Below, in pieces: positions 13,201 to 22,742 of a stretch of 64,000 bases of DNA. The notes under the pieces were generated by a model. The model had not been told where the DNA came from and made no database searches. It saw only the letters and a program-made list of their open reading frames with translations. The position numbers and the translations under genes are program-made. The stretch is from NCBI GenBank assembly GCA_002914845.1, contig JXTC01000093.1, positions 486,318 to 550,317 of the forward strand. The letters are read 5' to 3'. This DNA is from Trema orientale. Its lineage: Eukaryota; Streptophyta; Magnoliopsida; Rosales; Cannabaceae. Numbering within the stretch: position 1 is the stretch's first letter; each line of letters opens with the position of its first letter.

Positions 13201-14237
13201 GGAAAAGTTAAAAATAATTAGAGAAGATAGGATTAACATAAGTCTATGTACATATTAAACTATATACGTACCAAAAGAAGGGCCTTAATATGATCCCTGG
13301 TCAAGTTCATCTCCGCATCCTCGTGGTCCATGATGCCAAGTAAAACATCGAGAAAAGGCGCTTTCTCCTCTGAATTACTACTTTCATTATTATCATTATT
13401 GTTATCTCCCTTGTTCTTCACGTGCTTTCCTCTCCTAACTAGTTGTTCACGTTCTGTAATGAACTTTTCAGCCAAAGCATCAAACCTCCTGAAAATGGCG
13501 TCAATTCGCTTCTGGCATCCCTGCAAATCCAACTTCCTGCAAAACCAAAAGAAATCGGCTAAGTTGAGCTCCGTGAAAATCTCTGTCACTTGGTGCAGCA
13601 CTATCCTAGCCTCCTCAGCTCGCCCATCATCATCATCATCAGAAGACGACGTAGGAGTAGTACTATTGTTACTCCCCAGCATCATCCGCACCACCATGTT
13701 GTTCAACATCTTCGGCAGCTCGGCGGAGAGATTAACCGCTTCGCCGGCGCCGCTCTGCGCTTTGCGAAAGAGTAGCCGCAAGAACTGCCGATATTCTCGG
13801 GCACGGAGCTCACCAAACTCGGTGAGGGGACGGGTGCTGAGGAGCTCCTTCATGGTGAGTTTCTTGACGAACTTCCAGTAAGGCCCGTAGGGCGTGAAGG
13901 CCAGGGAGGAGTAGCCGTAGGTGAGGCGGCTAATGGCGGCGGAGGTGCCGTGTGAGGTGAAGCAGAGCTCGTTGTTTTTGAGGAACTCTCTGGCGAGGTC
14001 CGGAGTGGATGCGACGATCCACACGGCGGAGCCGAGGCGGAGGGAGAGTAAGGCGCCGTGGCGAGCGGCGAGGCGGTGGAAGGAGCGGTGGAGGAGGGCG
14101 CTGAGGAGATGGAAGTGGCCGATGATTGGCAAGGCTATGGGGCTTGGAGGGAGGCGGTTGGTTTGGAAAATGGAGGGTAAGATTGGTCCAAGAAGAAGAA
14201 GAAGGGGCACGGCAAAGAAGAGTGCTAGGAGTATCAT
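7215..14237 (-). CDS. CYP93B-like: CYP93B-like cytochrome P450, copy A (flavone synthase II type)
   Basis: Two exons. Exon 1 is 14237-13272 (322 codons), ending before GTACGT. Exon 2 is 7886-7215 (223 codons plus stop), after TTTTCAG. Total 545 aa, slightly over the usual ~520. In order: a hydrophobic ER anchor (residues 2-20), proline hinge [12 protein letters not shown], an Asp/Ser-rich insert (SSSDDDDDG), a Lys/Asn-rich linker near residues 280-300, I-helix AGTDTT (327-332), K-helix ESLR (384-387), WPERF, and heme motif [10 protein letters not shown] with Cys about 473. The family normally converts flavanones to flavones, or hydroxylates them at C2, at the ER with a P450 reductase. The assignment rests on remembered CYP93B/C sequences and the single intron just before the I-helix. 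The exact substrate is not provable here. Exon 1 is markedly GC-richer than its surroundings. The start is ATG at 14237; a GTG lies two codons upstream. The intron (5385 bp) is full of repeats. Confidence 0.88.
8421..9232. repeat. Possible ~0.8-kb foldback element in P450 A intron
   Basis: The left part (GCTCTTCCCACCAC ... TTATTTCTAAATTAACCCTATTATC) resembles the reverse complement of the right part (GCTCTATTACCACCC ... TTATTCCTAAACTAACCC). The arms are about 130 bp and rather diverged, with a T/C-rich and later A/G-rich centre. The ends are approximate. Confidence 0.45.
9570..11256. mobile_element. 1.7-kb TIR element nested in P450 A intron, no coding content
   Basis: Terminal inverted repeats of about 50 bp. 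The left begins GGGTCATGTTTCAATAGAG and the reverse complement of the right begins GGGTGATGTTTCAATGGAA. Both continue through TTTTTTGTTTTTGCTC(C/T) and ATGGATGGGTA. Flanks are AT-dinucleotide repeats (ATATATAT), so the target duplication is ambiguous; a 9-bp MULE-type duplication is possible. The interior has no open frame. It includes a hairpin near 9632-9660 (AAATGACTTG / CAAGTCATTT), an (AAT)n run near 10247-10280 and a nested foldback element. Confidence 0.65.
10340..10599. repeat. 260-bp MITE-like element nested in the 9570-11256 element
   Basis: Imperfect inverted arms of about 100 bp: left ATGTTATGGGTATGACTAAC then TTGGGCC; right (reverse complement) ATGATATGAGTAAAACTAAC then TTGGGCT. 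Pairing continues to CTTAACCCTATAG / CTTGACCTATAG near the centre. Confidence 0.7.
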
Positions 14238-15435
14238 TTTCACTCTTGCTTTGTCTTTTCTGGGACAAGAATACGTGTGTAGAGTTTTGATTTTAGCACT
14301 TGTTTCTTGGCTTCATGTTGATGTACTTGAACCTATTTAACTTGGTTATTAGTTAAGCAATTAATTAATTAGTCATTGGGCATGGCAACCCAATTAACCT
14401 TTTCAACTTGCATCGAGAAAATAAAATTTTTATTTGTCCACTTCTGCTAGTTGGGTGATGATTTTGCGTGGGATTTATTCTTAATTGCATTATAATGTAT
14501 GTACCATATGCATCGAAAATTTATAATGTTATTATAATGCTATAAGGCAAACACATTAATAAAAATGTTTAAACCCACGGTATATCTGTCTCACTTTTCT
14601 AATAGTAAGCGTGGTGATACGTTAAGGTCATGTTTGGTTCATTAGAATAAGCCTTAAACTTGAAATGCCATGAGAAAAGGTCATGGATAAGACCAATTTA
14701 AGCCAATTTTGATTTTTTTGTGACTAAGTTTATTAATAAGTTTTTTAGGATAAAAAATTGGGGCTCAGCCCACACGAACAAATGATTCAAATACTCTCTT
14801 AAAACCCTCAGCCAAGTCCATTGACATGATCCCATCCTTGATTGACATTCTCCTATAAAACTCCATTTCTCCTCCTCTTCTCTCATTTTTCTCTTTGGTT
14901 CTCTATCTCTATTCTCTATTTATCTCAAAATTGAAGCAAAAAAATCCACGAAAAGGGAATTAAAAACAATTGAAAACCGCACTGGAACTGAAAAACGGTT
15001 CACCGAAGTTAGTATATAGGTCTTCCACTTATTGTTCTCGTCTCAATGAATAAAAAAGTCCTAAAATAGCCAAAACCTGTTATGTCGAATCCAAAATATC
15101 TACTCCAAAAGGTCTACCCAAAACTTTACGTCGAGGTCAAGAACTTCGGCAAAGAAAAAGAAAGCAGTGGAAGAGAAAATGATCCCAGTGAATTGATCGA
15201 TTTGAAGGGAAAGAGACCGATGGAGGATGATAGAAATATTCGATTTTTTTTTTAGTATTTTTGCAGAAATCCTTATTTTTAATTTTTCAGTTTATCTATG
15301 TCCATTTCTCTTTGTATCCTGAAACGAGATTTTTCGTTGAAAAATTTTGGATAGTTTGTCTATGTCCTTATCATTTTCTCATTTGTTGAAGGAAAAATTT
15401 TGGGTAAAACCTTTTATGGGATTTCTTGTCGTAAG
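14238..15435. other. P450 A 5' flank and repeat debris
   Basis: No TATA box as clear as that of copy B is present. On the minus strand GTTAAATAGG (about 14333-14342) is the nearest TATA-like element, roughly 95 bases before the ATG. Further right, GGTCATGTTTGGTTCATTAG (about 14627) is a terminal-type motif of plant MITEs, but I could not find its partner. From about 15060 the sequence grades into the GGTCAAG-rich repeat region. Confidence 0.4.
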
Positions 15436-15525
15436 GTCAAGTTCTTCTTGATTTTCCCTGGGTCAAGTCACACTTGACTTAGGGTCAAGTCTAACTTGAC
15501 CTTGGATCATATCTCACTTGACCCT
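15436..15525. repeat. Cluster 1 of GGTCAAG / CTTGACC inverted motifs
   Basis: GGTCAAG or its complement CTTGAC(C/T) occurs about seven times in 90 bp, often as small palindromes with 5-bp loops, for example GGTCAAGTCACACTTGACT and GGTCAAGTCTAACTTGACC. Confidence 0.85.
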
Positions 15526-15565
15526 CATTTATCCCATTTAACTTATTATTCTGCTATTTTTTGAC

Positions 15566-15700
15566 TGGGATTTTGGTATGATTATGATCAAGTATGTCGA
15601 GTTCCTGGTGTCCGACAAATCTGTTGCCAAGGTCATGTCAAAGAGGTTGGAATACTTCCACTATAAGCTTGCATGCAGGTTGCATTATCATACATTGTAG
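15566..15700 (+). pseudogene. Fragment of C48 (Ulp1-like) peptidase C-terminus
   Basis: An open stretch of 44 codons plus stop reads WDFGMIMIKYVEFLVSDKSV followed by AKVMSKRLEYFHYKLACRLH. The pattern D-x-G-x(3)-IKYVEFL ... KLACRL matches the end of plant transposon-associated Ulp1/SENP cysteine peptidases, where the catalytic Cys sits in DCG. Here that Cys codon reads TTT (Phe), so catalysis would be lost. I see no catalytic His/Asp domain upstream. It is probably a relic of a transposon carrying a C48 peptidase gene. The identification rests on a short motif remembered from the family. Confidence 0.5.
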
Positions 15701-15950
15701 AAAAAAGAGGACTACGCCGAAAGTGAGCAAGAGGAGTGATCAAATTTTTGGGAGAAAGACAATGATTTATTTTCCGTATATATTTTAGATATTTTTTTCG
15801 GTTATAGATGAGGAACAATATCTAGCTTTTATTTTTATTTTATTGTATTGGCATAACTATTATCTTGCCTATAATTTTCTATTTAGCATATTTTTTTAGT
15901 GAAATTCAATTCATTTAATAAATAATTTTTTTGTTATCCTGGGTCAAAAA

Positions 15951-16047
15951 TAACTAACCCCAGGTCAACTATTACTTGACCCCAGGACAAGAAAATCTTG
16001 ACTTAGGGTCAAGAACAACTTGACCTGGGTAAAGAATAACTTGACCA
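15951..16047. repeat. Cluster 2 of GGTCAAG / CTTGACC motifs
   Basis: This is the second cluster of the same 7-mer and variants (CCCAGGTCAAC, CTTGACCCCAGG, CTTGACTTAGGGTCAAG, CTTGACCTGGG, CTTGACC). It ends directly at the solo LTR insertion. Confidence 0.85.
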
Positions 16048-16052
16048 AAACA

Positions 16053-17533
16053 TGTTAGGATTATGTTCAAAAAGTATTTATTATTCATGGATATTTATTG
16101 AATATTTTAGATATTTAATAAATGATATTTCATGCATCGTATTTGTAATAATATTTTGATTATTAGTACAATAGTAAATATCAAAAGATTCCATAATTTA
16201 TTTATTAGAGAAATATTTTAATAAAGTTGTTTATTAAAATTAAGATATATTTTCTTTAATCAAATCAAATAAGACTGTTCACAACTAATAAGAGAAGTTG
16301 AACACTTCTCTTGGATCGTGTTACAAAATTTTGTGCATTTATAGTGTGTCTTAATCTATATTAATGTGACCATGTGTAAAAAATCTTGGTGTATAAACAT
16401 TGAACACGAGCTATGTAAAATATGTTCTTGTAATAAGTACTGTTGACAAGAACATATTCTCACAAAGTTGATAATTAACGCATATCTTTCTTAATTATGA
16501 AATAAGTGATAACCCGTGTTTATAACTTGTATTGTATGAGATGTTAAAAAGTATAGATCAATAAACTGACAATCTAGGTTCTGACATTTTAGTAATATAT
16601 TATTATGAGCATTGGGAATATATGCTTATAGATATGGAATCCATAACTCTATTATATAGAGAGGTGAATATTGTCATAAGGAGCTATAAGAGTTTAGATA
16701 ATTTAAACCTTAGCTAAGTAATTAACAAAATTGGATACTTTATTAATTGAAGGCTTTCTGTAAGTCTGATTATTCATTAGATATAGTCTTGTATCAAGAA
16801 ATTGAAATGTATAATTAGAAGGGTAAAATAGTAATTTTACCTAGTTCCAATTATCCGTAATCATATAGGGATACATATGCAAATGTTAATTATCTAATCG
16901 ACATAATTTTAATTCTAAATTATCTTGTGATATTTATTTAATTTAAGAGTGCAGTTTGGACCTTTAGTGGATTAAGTCCATAACTAATAGTACAAACCCA
17001 CTTGTATTAAGAGTTAATTATAACTGGGCCGTTGTCTATTGAAGCTTGAATTAAATAAGTTTATTTGGGTCCCTAATCTACATCAATCTCTTGGGCTGTA
17101 TGAAATCAATTAGACTCAAACAGTCTTCTAGGCAATTACACAAAAGGAGAATAAAACTGAATTAGTAGTGGGCCTTTAGAGCCCATTACTGTGCTCCTTA
17201 GAGCACTAAAATTCAGCTAGCTCATGTATCCTAGGGTTGGCCAAATTTCTCCTTAGGGAGGATCCTATAAAAGGTTCCTCATCCCTCCTTTGTGTGTAAT
17301 GTTCAGTACTGATGAAACATTAGTTTGGCAACTGCTTTAGAAAATTGAGATAAAAGTGAGTGAGAGAAATTCTTGGAGCCATTATTAAAGGCTATTAGAG
17401 TTCTTAGAACTTCACTTGGAGATTGATTAAGATCGAGCTATCCACACACCTCTGCGGTTATAAACTTAGTTCTTGGGAAGGAAGACTCATTGGTTGAGAT
17501 ATATAATCTCTTGTATGTATTTAGACCATAACA
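16053..17533 (+). mobile_element. Solo LTR (1.48 kb), Copia-like
   Basis: Begins TGTTAGGATTATG and ends CATAACA (TG...CA). The flanking AACA is repeated on both sides (16049-16052 and 17534-17537). A 5-bp duplication AAACA is also possible if the terminal A is shared. A promoter-like TATAAAAGG occurs near 17268. No internal region or partner LTR is next to it, so it reads as a solo LTR from LTR-LTR recombination. The sequence at 62869-64000 shares its start (TGTTAGG) and internal blocks such as AGATATGGAATCCAT and AAGAGTGCA, followed by TTTTAGTGGA-like sequence, which supports a common family. Confidence 0.75.
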
Positions 17534-17760
17534 AACATCCTAAAAGGTTTTTATGAAAAACTATAATTTGGAAAAATTTTTGTTTTTCATGCTTCTACTC
17601 AACTTTGATATTATCACGGTTTTCATAAAATTATAACCAACAAAACACTGATGCTTTCATAATTAGTGTAAGCATAATTTTTGTCCCAATGACTGTTATA
17701 CTTCACAAATACAAGAATATTTATCATCCCTGTAGAAATTAAAAATCTCAAAAATCACTC

Positions 17761-17855
17761 GGTCAAGATTACAATTGTCTCATAAAGGATAATAATATTG
17801 ATCTACGGGTCAAGTGTTACTTGACCTATATAGGTCAAGATGAACTTGACCTTGA
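17761..17855. repeat. Cluster 3 of GGTCAAG / CTTGACC motifs
   Basis: GGTCAAGATT, GGGTCAAGTGTTACTTGACC, GGTCAAGATGAACTTGACC and a trailing CTTGAAG lie downstream of the solo LTR. The host repeat region was therefore split by the LTR insertion. Confidence 0.8.
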
Positions 17856-18480
17856 AGTAAGCTTATTTTGACATGTAACGTCTAGATCACCATTACACGA
17901 AGAAGATGAACAGTTCAGCAAAAAAGATAAAAGAAATAAAGAATATTTCTGCACAATATTTTTCAGATGGCTATTATAGACCTTATTCAATGTTAATCAC
18001 TAATAAAAATCAAAGCTTCCTTTACATATTTACCTTACAATATATAAACAATATCCATAACCTTTCAAATACCAAAGCTCCCAGATAATATCCATCAAGA
18101 AAAAAAAATATGAGCAGAGAGGGAGAGAGAAGAACATGACAAGAGAGAGAAAATAACGTAGAGAAGGAAGGAAGAGAAGAAAGAAAAGGGAGAAAAAGAA
18201 GAAGGAAAAATGCATTAAATGAGCTCACCAATCTTCCAAGGGCAAATTAGGAATGGTTTTATTTTCTCTCCAACAACTCTTACAAAATTTAAATATTGAC
18301 TCCTATCTATGTCAAAAAAACTTCTTCTTCACAAAAAAGTCAATTTGGATCCAAAGTGGCCCTATCCACATCCTTTTCTCAGAAGCCATTGGGTTTCTAA
18401 TATTTTCACCTATAAAAACCCAAAAGAACTACAAAAATACAGAGGTTATGTTTTTTTTTTTTAAAATTTTCGTATAGTTT
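17856..18480. other. AT-rich intergenic DNA
   Basis: No gene is supported. An A/G-rich run at 18100-18210 produces low-complexity open frames on the minus strand that I do not credit. Confidence 0.5.
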
Positions 18481-18697
18481 TTTATTAGAAAAATATCACT
18501 TATAAATTCTTTTAAAGAAAAATACTATTTTAAAAATAATTACTAGTTATTATATTTTAAAAACTGGTTACCGGTTAACAGTTACCAATTATACACTAGT
18601 TATAAATACATTTGATCATTTGTTACCAGTTTCTACTAGTTATTATTTTAAAAAATTGTATTTTTCTAAATATTTTTAATGGTATTTTTCTAATAAG
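18481..18697. repeat. MITE-like foldback, family shared with 57161-57400
   Basis: Inverted arms: TTATTAGAAAAATATCACTT ... AAAGAAAAATACTATTTT on the left; the reverse complement of the right reads CTTATTAGAAAAATACCATT ... TTTAGAAAAATACAATTT. The centre is rich in ACTGGTTACC / GGTAAC-type motifs. A second copy with the same layout is at 57161-57400. Confidence 0.7.
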
Positions 18698-19349
18698 AAC
18701 CGTACTGGATTTGCAAAAAACACAACCGACCGTATATTTTTCAATTTTTATTTCTAAAAATTCTGTATAAGACCTGATTTTCGTAAGACGATTCCGATAA
18801 AAGGCCCATTCTAGTGTTTAATTTGAATTTTTGGCTAAAGAATGTTAATTCCTTTACAATCTCAATTCCAACACTTGCATGAATTAGAATTACAGCAACC
18901 AATCTATTGAATTATTTTTCTATTCCTTGCTAAATATTACTTTATCTGTTTTGCCTTAAAATAACGTTTTTTTTACCCTCCAGTATAGGTCGATCTACCC
19001 CTGCCACACTCTAGTGTTGGTTATATGTGTATATGTAGGTATTAACAGTAATTAGGCAATTTTTCTATCACTTTTTTGGTTTATTTAAAAATCAAATAAA
19101 CTAGTTTAACATATTATAGTTTTTGTCTATTTTGATTTTAGTAATATAATTTAATTACATAAGATTAATAAATAATTAAAAATAAATTATAACTTTTTTA
19201 CTCAGTAAAATGATATAATTTTTAATTAATTATATTCATAGCTTTTTTTTGAGGTAATTATGTTGATAGCTTTTGAATCAATTTTAAATCTCAAAAGTTG
19301 AACAATATATGGATTTTTAGAACTATGGGTATTCTAGTCAATATAGCAC

Positions 19350-19516
19350 TAATTCTATTCCATTCCAATATGCAACTAAACAAAATAATTCTTATTTCGA
19401 TACTCATTCCTAATTTCAACCAAACAATAGAATATTATTCATATTCCTATTCTGATTACCATTCTATTACGATTCTAATTACTATTCTAATTCTATTCCG
19501 CGAACCAAATACCTCC
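19350..19516 (-). repeat. ATTCTATTCC-type MITE, related to 61445-61760
   Basis: Read on the minus strand it starts GGTATTTGGTTCGCGGAATA then GAATTAGAATAGTAATTAG. The element at 61445 starts GGTGTTTGGTTCGTGGAATA then GAATTAGAATGGTAAC. They are clearly the same family in opposite orientation. (T)GTTTGGTT ends are typical of hAT-like MITEs. Confidence 0.65.
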
Positions 19517-19547
19517 TAAAACCAAAAGCATTTTCTAGCACCTTTGC

Positions 19548-19785
19548 AAGAAAATTGTCTTGTCTTTCTTGGGTTTATAACGTGGTTGCACGAGTGATAG
19601 TGCACACATCAATTAAAATCCGTAACGTAAAATCAACATAGCATTTTCTGAGAAATTGTCTTGTCTTTCTTGGATTTATAACGTGGTTGGTTTATAACGT
19701 GGTTGCACGAGTGATAGTGCACACATCAATTAAAATCCGTAACGTAAAATCAACATAGCATTTTCTGAGAAATTGTCGTCCTTCT
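19548..19785. repeat. 117-bp tandem duplication with internal 14-bp repeat
   Basis: GAGAAATTGTCTTGTCTTTC-type sequence, TTTATAACGTGGTTG, GCACGAGTGATAGTGCACAC and ATCAATTAAAATCCGTAACG appear twice, offset 117 bp (GGTTGCACGAG at 19584 and 19701). The second unit also contains a local doubling of TTTATAACGTGGTTG. The near-identity of the units indicates a recent duplication. Confidence 0.9.
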
Positions 19786-19889
19786 AGGGTTTATGATGTT
19801 ACGACCCAAAATCTAATGCCACATTAAGGATTTCATGAATATAAAATTTTAAAAATTATTTTACAAAAACATAAGACTATAATAACGAT

Positions 19890-20475
19890 TTTTGTACGTA
19901 ATATCGATTTTGTTGAAGCTTTATTCTCATTTTGTTGTAGTGGGTATTGATGTAAAGATTCTGAATAATATATTTGTCAAAAGACTACGTTTTTTTGAAT
20001 AATTTTTCATATAGTTGTTTGTTGGTCAGAAAAAAAATCAAATTTGCAACTAAAAATTACGGCCAAAGTTATAAAAAATTTTCTTGCAACATTTTATTGA
20101 TATAAGTATACAATATGAATCACATATTATGAAATATAGAGGAACAAAGAATAGAAACATGTCACCTCTTGATGACTATCAGGTTTCATCGCTTTATTCT
20201 CATTTTGTTATAGTGGATCTTGATCTAAAGATTCTAAATAATATATTTGTCAAAATACTACGTTTTTTTCGAATAATTTTTTATATAGTTATTTATTGGT
20301 TGATAAAATCATATTTGCGACTAAAAATTATAGCCCATGCATATAAATTTTTTTCATAAAACATCTTATTCATATGAGTATACAATATTAATCACATATT
20401 ACAAAAATAGAGGAAAAACAAATAAAAATATATCACTTCCTGATGACTATCAGGGTTTCATCGCTTCATATCTTT
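19890..20475. repeat. ~272-bp tandem repeat, two units plus a start
   Basis: GCTTTATTCTCATTTTGTT at 19918 recurs at 20191. TTTCATCGCTTCAT at about 20457 begins a third unit. Shared blocks in order include AATAATATATTTGTCAAAA, CTACGTTTTTTT, AGTATACAATAT(G/T)AATCAC and GATGACTATCAGG. Units are AT-rich and diverged; open frames within them are not credible genes. Confidence 0.85.
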
Positions 20476-21719
20476 GTAATTATAGGGTTTCTAAGCTAAG
20501 CCTCCAACACCAATAGATCAAGTGAGCGTTATAATGATGACACTTTTCTAATCTTCCCATATTCTTAGCACATGAGATTGCAAAATTTTCTACATAGAAT
20601 TGGAAAGCTATTTTTATTCTTCTATGACTCTTAGAGATATATAAGAGTTTCTCTTTTTAGTAAGTTTCAATCAAATAATTTAATAAAATGAATAATTAAT
20701 TTAATTAATTTCATAAATTAACGAAATTAATTAAAGGAGATTCTATTTCCTTTATTTAAAAGAGTTACATGCCACCCAGAGAGATTGGCTTTATGTAGGT
20801 TGCCATGTAACACTACCTATTTTAGGGGAGTATTTAAAAAACCTGTTTTATTTTTCTAAATATATTTTCTAAAAGAGTAATGCTAGAGACAAACATATAA
20901 TACACATAATGATATGACATGTGTTTTAAGTCATTAATCTATATAGTGAGACTCTATTTCAAAAATCATGAGGGTTGGTTAAAATTAATGACACATTATT
21001 ATGTGTATATTTTGTATCTATAGTATTACTATTTCTAAAAATATATCCATAACTTGTTATTTTAATTCTAAATTTAAAACAAATTATTTAGAGAAATTTT
21101 CTCCTCTTTTTAAGAGTAGAATGCGCCACCTACAGAAAATTACTTGTGGTTGGCATGTGAGCCTTATAGATAGCGATATGGATTTTTCCATATTGTCAAT
21201 TATAAGAATATTCATAATATCCTCTATTAATTAACTAATTCAAAATTGATAAATTAATATATTTAAATAATAAAAATTATTATTAATTTGATATTTATCC
21301 ATAAAAATAATTTTTAATACATATTAATTACTAAGTGTGTGAAGATAAATATACTATTATATCTAATACAGTATCATTAGAGGTGGCATTGGAGACCTAT
21401 GGAGCTCCAATAAATTTTCATACTTTATCTAATTTATTAATTAGTTGAATTTTACTCTTAAAATTACATAATTTATTAACTTTATTCAGAAAATAATGAA
21501 TAATTCATTGATTTAATTATTTAATGCTCTGTAGATGATTCATGATTAGAACAATCTTATAATATGAGATAACAAAGTGGCTACTCTATATCTTCACTAC
21601 CCAAGTCCCGAATACATCTGACATCTCTCTCAAGCCAAGATTAAAATAATCGAAGAACCAAATCTTTTGATCCTAAAATCTTACTACTGAATAATAAATA
21701 GAGCAAATAGATATGTATT
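20476..21719. other. AT-rich intergenic DNA with weak duplicated segments
   Basis: No gene is seen. Two diverged segments (about 20740-20815 and 21095-21165) share AAGAGT(A/T)(A/C)ATGC(C/G)CACC and a GTTGCCATGT / GTTGGCATGT end, perhaps an old direct duplication. Confidence 0.35.
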
Positions 21720-21727
21720 GATGGGAA
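21720..21727. repeat. hAT target-site duplication, left copy (GATGGGAA)
   Basis: The 8-mer GATGGGAA is immediately left of the hAT terminus. An identical copy is at 32159-32166. Eight bp is the length expected for hAT elements. Confidence 0.9.
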
Positions 21728-22410
21728 TAGTCCTGGCAATTCGGGCCGGGTCCAAGGGGCTGGCCAGCTGTCCGGTTCAGTAGTTTTAGGGCCCGGGTTG
21801 AGGGCAGGGCTAGGCTGGGCCTAGGATTCGCAGCCCGGCCCAACCTTATTTTTATTTTATTTTTCTTCTTCTTCTTTGGGCCCAGAATCGTCTGGGCCCT
21901 TATTCTTTTTTTTTTTTTAAATTGTTTTGGTACAGGCCTTTTGTCTATCAATTTCTAACAGTAACTTATGTTACCGTTGGGTTGGGTCTTATATTTTATT
22001 ATTTTTTTTGTTTTTTTTTATTTTAAAGTATAAACTATTTAAAAAAAAATATTTTCTTACACTATAAATACCCTACACTCTCCGTCCTTTTTTCACACTT
22101 ACAATTTTAAAATACTCCCTTATTCTCTCATTTTTTCTCTCTAAATCTCTAATTATATTCTCAATTTTATCTTTTTTTCTTTTATCTAATTACTATTTAC
22201 TAATTATTAGTAATTATATTTTATAGTCTCCAAACTCTCCACAACTCATAAAGTTTAATTTAAAGTATGATTTAATTTATTTATCACACTTATCTTTTCA
22301 ATTTCTTTAATTTGTAGTATATTTAATTATTTACTATTATTACTAGTATAATAGTTAGTAGTTTGTAGTTACTAGTTAGTAACTTAGTAGTTCTACAAGA
22401 TGTTATTTTT

Positions 22411-22735
22411 AATTTCAATTCAATTGTAATTGTTTACAATTAAGATAGTAGTTCATTAGTTTGTAGTTTGTAGAAAGTTTATTATATATTTTTTCAATTA
22501 ATTTGTAATCTATAGTTGTTTACAATTAAGTTAATAGAAACTAGAAAGTTTATTAAAATATTATATTTTTAATTTCAATTTATTTATAATTTGTAGTAGT
22601 TTATAATTAAGTTAGTGGAAGGTTTATTAGAATATTTTTAATTTCATTGTAATTTGTAGTTGTTTACAATTAAGTTAGTAGAAAGTTTATTAGAATATTT
22701 TTAATTTCAATTAATTTGTAATTTTTAATATAGGA
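22411..22735. repeat. Subterminal/leader direct repeats of the hAT element
   Basis: Four diverged units share GTAATTTGTAGTTGTTTACA followed by ATTAAGTTAGTAGAAAGTTT and ATTAGAATATTTTTAATTTC. They lie just upstream of the transposase start. Subterminal repeats bound by transposase are usual in hAT elements; binding here is an inference. Confidence 0.65.
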
Positions 22736-22742
22736 TATAGAT

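Noticed and set aside
13330..14340. Long rightward frames of 183 and 139 codons
   Set aside because: Antisense shadows of the GC-rich exon 1 of P450 copy A, with no recognisable domains.
15594..15788. 64-codon rightward frame
   Set aside because: Out-of-frame shadow of the C48 peptidase fragment at 15566-15700.
18022..18231. Leftward hydrophobic frames
   Set aside because: Phe/Leu-rich translations of an A/G-rich low-complexity run.
20084..20359. 91-codon rightward frame
   Set aside because: It lies within the 272-bp tandem repeat and is not maintained between units.
21374..21400. TAGAGGTGGCATT as the left end of the hAT element
   Set aside because: It resembles the right TIR, but lacks the following GGGC sequence and a matching target duplication; 21728 has both.
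21673..21951. 92-codon leftward frame
   Set aside because: Spans the hAT target duplication and GC-rich terminal sequence; no domain.
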